Shown here in pieces: positions 58,646 through 64,000 of a stretch of DNA of 64,000 nt (its first letter is position 1; every line of letters begins with the position of its first letter). Below the pieces are notes generated by a model, which saw only the letters and a list, made by a program, of their open reading frames with translations, was not told the DNA's origin and did not search any database. Source of the stretch: Syntrophomonas sp. DTU018 (GTDB taxonomy: Bacteria; Bacillota; Syntrophomonadia; Syntrophomonadales; Syntrophomonadaceae); the NCBI GenBank assembly GCA_001513155.1, contig LFSR01000032.1:1-64000 (forward strand), given 5' to 3'. The translations under genes and the position numbers were made by a program.

Positions 58646-58693
58646 CATCCAGATTGACACTTATGCCGAGCTGCGATTAGCGGAGATGGTACT

Positions 58694-58728
58694 GAGATCG
58701 CCAAGTTGCATGCGCTCGAGATGACAGG
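58694..58728. repeat. Degraded copy of the TGTCATTGCGAGG-type repeat
   Basis: GAGATCGCCA...CGCTCGAGATGACAG follows the same plan as the inner arms of the 7066-7270 element, with several substitutions and a short deletion. Confidence 0.5.
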
Positions 58729-58822
58729 GCACCTGCTTTTTTGGTTGGATCCTTATGGCTGGTAAAAGGATTTGCTGGGTGTATGTCTAAATAAACTCAT
58801 AACTGTCCGGAAAGGAAGATCT

Positions 58823-59806
58823 ATGAAAGACAGGATACTGGTAAAACTGAAAGAAGCATATCCGGATTGTATCTCCGGGGCTCAGCTGGCAGAAAGCCTG
58901 GGAATCAGCCGGGTAGCGGTCTGGAAACATATTGAAAGCCTTAAGGAATCCGGATATGAGATCGTAGCTAAAAAGGGCAGGGGATATTGCCTAGAGCACC
59001 CTGAACAAGCCATTATCCCGGTTTTAATATCAGAAAATCTGGCCGATCCCCACTGGGGAACCCCGATCTTTTATACAGGGCAAACCCAATCCACCAACCT
59101 GTGGGCTCGCCAACTGCTCGAAGATCAACATTTACCCGAAGGAACCCTGATTATTGCCAGTCAGCAGACCGGCGGCAGGGGACGGTTGGGACGGACCTGG
59201 GCATCACCCCGGGGAGGCTTGTATTTTACCCTGATTCTCCGGCCCGCCCTGAATTTAAAGAATGCCTCTCTTTTGTCCCTGGTAATGGCGGTAGCCTGTG
59301 CCCGGTCACTGCGGCAGCATACCGGTTGTGCCTGCAGGATAAAATGGCCCAATGATATATTCATCCAGGGACGTAAAGTGGGAGGCATTTTGTTGGAAGC
59401 CAGGGGGGAGATGGACCGCCTGGATTATGTTATAGCCGGTATCGGCATCAATGTAAACCTGAGTTCCCAAGATTTTCCGGAAGAGGTGCGCCATCTGGCT
59501 GTCTCCCTGGCAATGGTTGCCGGACATTCCTTTGATTTAAACCAGTTGCTGGTTAGTTTGCTGGAAGATCTGCGCCAGGATTATTATCTGTTTCTTCAGA
59601 AGGGGTTCCAGCCTTTCCGGGAGGTTTATCAGGAGTACTGCATTCACTGGCAGCAGCCCATTGCTGTTAATACTGGGAAGGAACTTATCCAAGGTATTCA
59701 CAGGGATTTGGATGTCAACGGCAGCCTGTTGGTAGAAACTGCAGACGGGGAAATTACCAGCATCAGTACCGGAGATGTTCAACTGATAAGTTATCAGGAG
59801 GAATAA
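58823..59806 (+). CDS. birA: Bifunctional biotin ligase / biotin operon repressor BirA
   Basis: 327 aa. An N-terminal winged helix (about 1-60; SGAQLAESLGISRVAVWKHI) makes it the DNA-binding form. The ligase domain carries STNLWARQLL, the biotinyl-AMP loop GRGRLGRTWASPRGG (near 118), KWPNDIFIQGRKVGGILLEA and a C-terminal SH3-like domain. ATG 58823 follows AAAGGAAGA. No bio genes or biotin carrier protein lie in this window. It abuts smc by 2 bp. Confidence 0.96.
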   Translation: MKDRILVKLKEAYPDCISGAQLAESLGISRVAVWKHIESLKESGYEIVAKKGRGYCLEHPEQAIIPVLISENLADPHWGTPIFYTGQTQSTNLWARQLLEDQHLPEGTLIIASQQTGGRGRLGRTWASPRGGLYFTLILRPALNLKNASLLSLVMAVACARSLRQHTGCACRIKWPNDIFIQGRKVGGILLEARGEMDRLDYVIAGIGINVNLSSQDFPEEVRHLAVSLAMVAGHSFDLNQLLVSLLEDLRQDYYLFLQKGFQPFREVYQEYCIHWQQPIAVNTGKELIQGIHRDLDVNGSLLVETADGEITSISTGDVQLISYQEE

Positions 59807-59808
59807 GC

Positions 59809-62800
59809 GTGTATTTAAAGCGCGTGGAATTAAAAGGATTCAAATCCTTTGCTGACCACACGGAAATTGTTTTTCAGCCTGGCATCAATATTATTGTCGG
59901 GCCCAACGGATGCGGCAAAAGCAATGTGGTGGACGCCATTCGCTGGGTCATGGGGGAAGCAAATATACATACCATCCGGGGCCAGCGCAATGAAGACATT
60001 ATATTCAGCGGTACCGACCAAAACAAGGCTTTGAGCATGGCCAGCGTGGAGATTACCCTGGACAACAGCGATCGCTTGCTGGACATCGATGCTGCTGAGA
60101 TATCACTGTCCCGCAAGCTGTTTCGTTCCGGAGAAAGCGAGTATTACCTGAACCGTACCCGGGTACGCTTGAAGGATATTCAAGCTTTGTTCACAGGTAC
60201 TGGTTTGGGGAAAAGGGGATACTCGATAGTTGGCCAGGGTGAACTGGAGCAGGTATTGAACGGGCATCCCCTGGATCGCCGTTTTTACTTGGAAGAAGCT
60301 GCGGGCATCAGCAAGCATCGCCAGCAGCGGGAAGAAGTACTGCGGCGTATTGCCAATACCAAGGCGGATCTGGTGAGACTGCAGGATGTGCTGTCTGAGC
60401 TGAGCAGCCACAAAGAGCAGGTCTATTGGAAAGCCCAAAAGGCTGAAGCATATAAAAAACTGGCCAGTGAACACCGCAGCCTGGAAAGAGCTTTGCTGAA
60501 ATATGAACTGCAGCGGACTGATGCCGTTCTGAAACAACGCCACGATGAGAACCATCTGCTGAAGGAACAGATGAAAGCCTTGCAGCAGCAGATCAATGAA
60601 ATTAAAGTACAGATGGAGCAGGCGGCGGCTGCAGCTGAAGCCAGGCGCACCAGTGTAGAGCAGCTTAAGGAGCAGCGCTTTGCCCAGGAGTCAAGCATAC
60701 AGGCTATGCAGGGAGAGTTGGAGCTCTGCCAGGAACGTCTCAGGAATGCTCGGGAGCGGATTCAAGCTGCGGCGGAGGATCAGCTCAAGTACCAGCAGAT
60801 GGCAGAAGGAATCAGCCAGGATCTGCACCGGCTTAAGCTTGAACTGCAGCAGGAATCCCAAAAGCACCAGCTGAAGCTGCAGGCATTTCAGGAGCTGAAT
60901 GCCCAGGAAGAGCAACTGGCAGCCCAGATCGAGCAGTATGAACAGAGCTTGGAAAAGCTGAAAAACCAGCTGTTTCAAGCCAGAAATGAAGAAATAGCCA
61001 GCCGCAACCAGATTCGTGAGGCAGAAGAAAGACTGAGCCGGCTTAAGGAAAGATGCCGCCGCTTGGAAATAAAGAAAGAGGAATTAGTGCTGCAAAGGCA
61101 GCGCATGGGAGAGGAATTAGAACGAAGCAGCCAGCAATTAGGGGAAATCCAAGGCCGTATTGAACATACCCGGGAAGAATTGGAAAGATGTACTCAAGAA
61201 AGGTCGGCATTAGAAAACCAGCGTAAGAGCCAGGAGTCCCAACTGGCCAATGCCCAGCGCCGGAGGATAAAGGTGGAGAATGAACTCCTGGCAGTGCAAG
61301 AGCGCCAGAAAGCCCGGATAGGGTATGCTCCGGGAGTCAAGCTGCTTATGCAGGATGATCACCGGGCAATGTTTCCGGGAATTGTGGGCGTGGTGGGAGA
61401 GATGATCGAGGTTCCGGCAGGCCTGGAGATAGCTATTGAAACCGCGGCCGGCAAAGGATTGGAGAATATCATTGTCAAGGAAGTGAGTGAAGCCCGCCGG
61501 GCTATTGACTACCTGAAGAAAAAACAAGCAGGCCGGGTAACTTTCCTGCCCCTGGATGTGTTAAGAGTTGTTCCTGTAGATGAAAAATGGCTGGAGACCA
61601 TTTTGGCCCAGCCGGGAGTTGTTGGTTTGGCTTCCCGCTTAGTCAAGTGCTCTGCTATGTGCCGACCGGCGGTGGACTATCTTTTGGGCCGGGTTCTGGT
61701 AGTAGAGGATATGGACAGCGGCATAAACCTGCTAAAGAAAGCTTACTTCCCCCTGCGCATGGTGACTTTAGAAGGGGAAAGCTTTGCAGTGGGGGGTGCT
61801 TTGACCGGAGGATCCAAAAGCCAGCGCACAGAAGGGCTTTTGCAGAGACGTCAGGCGGAACGCTCCTTGCTGGAAACCCGCCAGACCATTGACAGGGAAA
61901 TACAAGCCTACCAGGAAGAAATGGATGCCCTCAGCCGGCAGATCGCTGAGCTGAATCAAACCTTGGATAAGTTGTACGCCAGTCATACGGAAGATCGTAT
62001 TCACCTGCAAATGCTGCAGCAGCAAATCGCGGAGACAGAACAGCAGCAAGCCCGCTTGCTTGAGGAACAGAATGGTTGTGATGACGAAATTGCATATTTG
62101 TCGCAGCAGATAAAGGAAGTGGAAGAGGAAATACTAATTCTTAACCAGGAACTGCGAGAACGGGAAAAGCGCAGCGCGGATCTGGCTCAGGAGTTGGAAG
62201 AAAGCCGGCAGAGCGGGGAGGATTCCCGGCGGGAAATGGAAATACATTTAGCCCGGGTAGCCTCTTATCGTGAACAGGTGGAAATAAAGAGCCGGGAACT
62301 GGAAAACCTCCAGCGCAGCCTGGAACAGATGGAACAGATAGATTATTCCTACCGGCAATCAGCCCAAGAAGCCTTAAATCTTTACAAGCGGCTGGAAAAG
62401 GAGATCGCTCAGCAAGAACGGCGCATCGGTGAATTGGACCAGCTTCTTAAAGAAGGGCAGGATAAATTGCAGCACCTGGCTTCTCAGTTGGAAAATGAAC
62501 GGCAGGCCGAGATCGAGGCTCGCAACCGCATGGATAGCCTGCAGAATTCAGCAGAGCCCATGCAGAAGCAATTAGAGGAGATGCAACAGCAGCTTCATCA
62601 GAATGAGCTTTTAATTGCCCGATTGGAAACAGAACAGGAAGGATTAATGACCCGCTGGGAAGAGAAATTCTCCGGCGAGGATTATAGCCAGGAGGATACT
62701 GGACCTTTAAGCGGAGGCGTACGCCGCTGGCGGCAGCGCTTGGAGGAAATTGAAGAGCAGATGGCAGAGCTGGAACCCGTTGATCTGACTGCCATCGAAG

Positions 62801-63384
62801 AATACCAGCAAATTGCTCAGCGCTTTGAGTTTCTGTCCCAGCAGGTGGAAGATCTCCAGGAGGCGGAAAAATCCCTGGGAAGCCTCCTGAAGGAAACAGA
62901 AAATCTCATGATGGAGCGTTTCTCCCAGTTTTTGGAGTTAGCCAATCAGAGCTTTCAGGAGACCTTCAGCGAAATCTTCAACGGCGGGGAAGGAGCCTTG
63001 GTTTTGGATGACAAGGCTGACCGTTTGGAGGCAGGGATTGATTTTGCAGTGAAGCTTCCCGGCAAGAAGGTGCAATCCCTTAATCTGCTGTCGGGTGGTG
63101 AACGGGCTTTGACCTGTATAGCTTTTATATTTGCCCTGCTGCGTCTGAAACCTACTCCTTTCTGTTTATTGGATGAAATAGATGCTTCCCTGGATGAAAC
63201 TAATCTGATACGCTATACCCAATTCCTGAAAAGCATGGCGGAAAGAATGCAGTTTGTGGTAATCACTCACCGGCAAGCTACAATTGAATGCGGTAATCAC
63301 CTGTATGGTGTAACCATGCCGGAGAAAGGAATATCCAAAATTTTTACTCTGGACTTGAGCCAGGCGGAAACCCTGGCGGGATAG
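59809..63384 (+). CDS. smc: Chromosome partition protein SMC
   Basis: 1191-aa condensin ATPase that compacts and separates chromosomes. N-terminal Walker A in [18 protein letters not shown] (near 29-46). Coiled coil runs from about 165 to 500 and 680 to 1010. The flexible hinge lies at about 505-670 with [13 protein letters not shown] and GGALTGGS. The C-terminal head has the signature [14 protein letters not shown] and Walker [13 protein letters not shown] (near 1121). GTG 59809 follows AGGAGGAA. smc-ftsY order is the classical one. Confidence 0.98.
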   Translation: MYLKRVELKGFKSFADHTEIVFQPGINIIVGPNGCGKSNVVDAIRWVMGEANIHTIRGQRNEDIIFSGTDQNKALSMASVEITLDNSDRLLDIDAAEISLSRKLFRSGESEYYLNRTRVRLKDIQALFTGTGLGKRGYSIVGQGELEQVLNGHPLDRRFYLEEAAGISKHRQQREEVLRRIANTKADLVRLQDVLSELSSHKEQVYWKAQKAEAYKKLASEHRSLERALLKYELQRTDAVLKQRHDENHLLKEQMKALQQQINEIKVQMEQAAAAAEARRTSVEQLKEQRFAQESSIQAMQGELELCQERLRNARERIQAAAEDQLKYQQMAEGISQDLHRLKLELQQESQKHQLKLQAFQELNAQEEQLAAQIEQYEQSLEKLKNQLFQARNEEIASRNQIREAEERLSRLKERCRRLEIKKEELVLQRQRMGEELERSSQQLGEIQGRIEHTREELERCTQERSALENQRKSQESQLANAQRRRIKVENELLAVQERQKARIGYAPGVKLLMQDDHRAMFPGIVGVVGEMIEVPAGLEIAIETAAGKGLENIIVKEVSEARRAIDYLKKKQAGRVTFLPLDVLRVVPVDEKWLETILAQPGVVGLASRLVKCSAMCRPAVDYLLGRVLVVEDMDSGINLLKKAYFPLRMVTLEGESFAVGGALTGGSKSQRTEGLLQRRQAERSLLETRQTIDREIQAYQEEMDALSRQIAELNQTLDKLYASHTEDRIHLQMLQQQIAETEQQQARLLEEQNGCDDEIAYLSQQIKEVEEEILILNQELREREKRSADLAQELEESRQSGEDSRREMEIHLARVASYREQVEIKSRELENLQRSLEQMEQIDYSYRQSAQEALNLYKRLEKEIAQQERRIGELDQLLKEGQDKLQHLASQLENERQAEIEARNRMDSLQNSAEPMQKQLEEMQQQLHQNELLIARLETEQEGLMTRWEEKFSGEDYSQEDTGPLSGGVRRWRQRLEEIEEQMAELEPVDLTAIEEYQQIAQRFEFLSQQVEDLQEAEKSLGSLLKETENLMMERFSQFLELANQSFQETFSEIFNGGEGALVLDDKADRLEAGIDFAVKLPGKKVQSLNLLSGGERALTCIAFIFALLRLKPTPFCLLDEIDASLDETNLIRYTQFLKSMAERMQFVVITHRQATIECGNHLYGVTMPEKGISKIFTLDLSQAETLAG

Positions 63385-63403
63385 TATAGAAGAGGTGGAC
63401 ATA

Positions 63404-64000
63404 GTGGCAATTTTTGATCGTTTTAAGGGGAAAAAACAGCAGGATGAAAGCCAGCTGCAGCCGGAAGCAGCATCAATCCCGGAGGAAAAGGGGAATGGCA
63501 GTGAAGAAGCTTCGTCCTCCAAGACCGGCTGGCTGAGCCGATTTAAAAAGGGACTGCAGAAAACCCGGCAGAACCTGAGCGGCCGGTTAGAATCCTTGAT
63601 AAAACACAGCGACCGCATAGATGATGATTTTTGGGATGAAGTAGAGGAAATCCTTATTCAAGCCGATGTAGGGGTGGAAACATCCCTGGAATTGGTGAAT
63701 AAGGTGCGGCAAGAAGTCAAAAAGCAAAAGCTGCAGGAACCTGAACAGGTACTGGAATTAATCCGGCAGGAAGCCGCCGACATGCTTAAGCTGGAAGAGA
63801 GCAGCGAGCTATGTTTCAGCGAAGATGGTCCTTCCGTTATCCTGGTAGTTGGTGTCAACGGCGCTGGGAAGACCACCTCAATAGCTAAGCTGGCCTATCA
63901 ATTTAAACAGCAGGATAAACGGGTGCTGCTGGCTGCTGGTGATACCTTCCGGGCGGCAGCTATTGACCAGCTGCAGATATGGGCTGACCGTATCGGGGTT
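63404..64000 (+). CDS. ftsY: Signal recognition particle receptor FtsY (5' part)
   Basis: The gene is cut by the window end; 199 codons are present. A short acidic/basic N-terminal region with a [18 protein letters not shown] helix, then the NG domain: [20 protein letters not shown] (N domain) and the G1 loop [10 protein letters not shown] near 149, then [14 protein letters not shown] (G2). GTG 63404 follows AGAGGTGG, 19 bp after smc. FtsY docks the SRP-ribosome complex at the membrane. Confidence 0.96.
   Translation, partial: MAIFDRFKGKKQQDESQLQPEAASIPEEKGNGSEEASSSKTGWLSRFKKGLQKTRQNLSGRLESLIKHSDRIDDDFWDEVEEILIQADVGVETSLELVNKVRQEVKKQKLQEPEQVLELIRQEAADMLKLEESSELCFSEDGPSVILVVGVNGAGKTTSIAKLAYQFKQQDKRVLLAAGDTFRAAAIDQLQIWADRIGV

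Larger units (their letters stand above)
58421..58822. other. 402-bp gene-free region made of repeats
   Basis: It contains a full copy of the 210-bp palindromic repeat (58440-58645), a degraded copy of the TGTCATTGCGAGGAGC-type repeat (58694-58728), and then the birA upstream region. No coding frame is credible; the apparent frames across the repeat are products of its palindromic sequence. Confidence 0.75.

Noticed and set aside
1-64000. tRNA, rRNA, CRISPR arrays, prophage or transposase genes
   Set aside because: No cloverleaf with a TTC-loop motif, no direct-repeat/spacer series and no integrase- or transposase-like protein was seen on reading both strands; a tRNAscan and CRISPR finder run would settle it.

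Overview
The window is a stretch of chromosome from an anaerobic, spore-forming, low-to-mid-GC Firmicute. The best fit is a fatty-acid-oxidising syntroph of the Syntrophomonas type. Supporting signs are an EtfBA pair followed by a membrane FeS oxidoreductase (DUF224/EMO type), a thiolase, a Pta-AckA acetate module, menaquinone-type UbiD/UbiA/UbiX and polyprenyl synthase genes, the siroheme-dependent (Ahb/NirJ) heme route, rubrerythrin, two Feo iron systems, and sporulation genes (alpha/beta SASP, GPR protease, YlbJ). TTG and GTG starts preceded by strong Shine-Dalgarno sequences are frequent. I saw no tRNA, rRNA, CRISPR array, prophage or transposase gene.

Layout. 0-6.5 kb: PrsA-like foldase lipoprotein, Fur, FeoB1-FeoA, a minimal SUF pair (SmsC-SmsB) and a LysR regulator; Fur-box-like sites lie before feoB1 and, more weakly, before the SUF pair. 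6.5-13.5 kb: pyruvoyl arginine decarboxylase, rubrerythrin with an unknown partner, a large alkaline-phosphatase-fold/polytopic membrane protein with a small membrane protein, TrpS, a MarR regulator, SAM decarboxylase and an unknown small protein. 13.6-19.7 kb: menaquinone side-chain and ring genes (HepS-like, UbiD, UbiA, UbiX, polyprenyl synthase) and TatC/TatA. 19.8-30.4 kb: a tightly packed heme operon, sirC-hemA-hemC-cobA/hemD-nirJ1-hemB-nirJ2-ahbA-ahbB-hemL, followed by an orphan CheR. 30.6-37.4 kb: etfB-etfA-EMO, then a Fur-box-preceded feo operon with a FeoB-associated Cys-rich peptide. 37.7-45.7 kb: thiolase, CoaD, gamma-carbonic anhydrase, Hsp33, L28, Asp23, FakA-like kinase, RecG. 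45.9-52.1 kb: SASP, GPR, RsmD, a coiled-coil protein, YlbJ, patatin and TmcAL. 52.2-54.5 kb: pta-ackA. 54.5-64 kb: yceD-rpmF-plsX-acpP-rnc-radical SAM-birA-smc-ftsY, with ftsY cut by the window end.

How the genes connect. Acyl-CoA oxidation electrons would pass from EtfBA to the membrane FeS oxidoreductase and then to menaquinone made with the 13.6-18.6 kb genes. Thiolase and Pta-AckA finish beta-oxidation and make ATP. The heme operon could supply the b-type heme that this oxidoreductase family is expected to carry. The two Feo systems and the minimal SUF pair would supply iron and FeS clusters under Fur.

The least explained features are non-coding. One is a roughly 210-bp palindromic repeat family with 17-18-bp terminal inverted repeats (two full copies and one truncated copy). 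Another is a nested inverted-repeat element that forms crossed terminators between pdaD and rubrerythrin. The others are an 11-bp inverted repeat straddling the speD -35 box, a perfect 16-bp-arm palindrome between etfA and EMO, and a symmetric divergent promoter between tmcAL and pta. No wholly new multi-gene system stands out; the nearest candidates are the phosphatase-fold membrane protein with its small partner and the palindromic repeat family.
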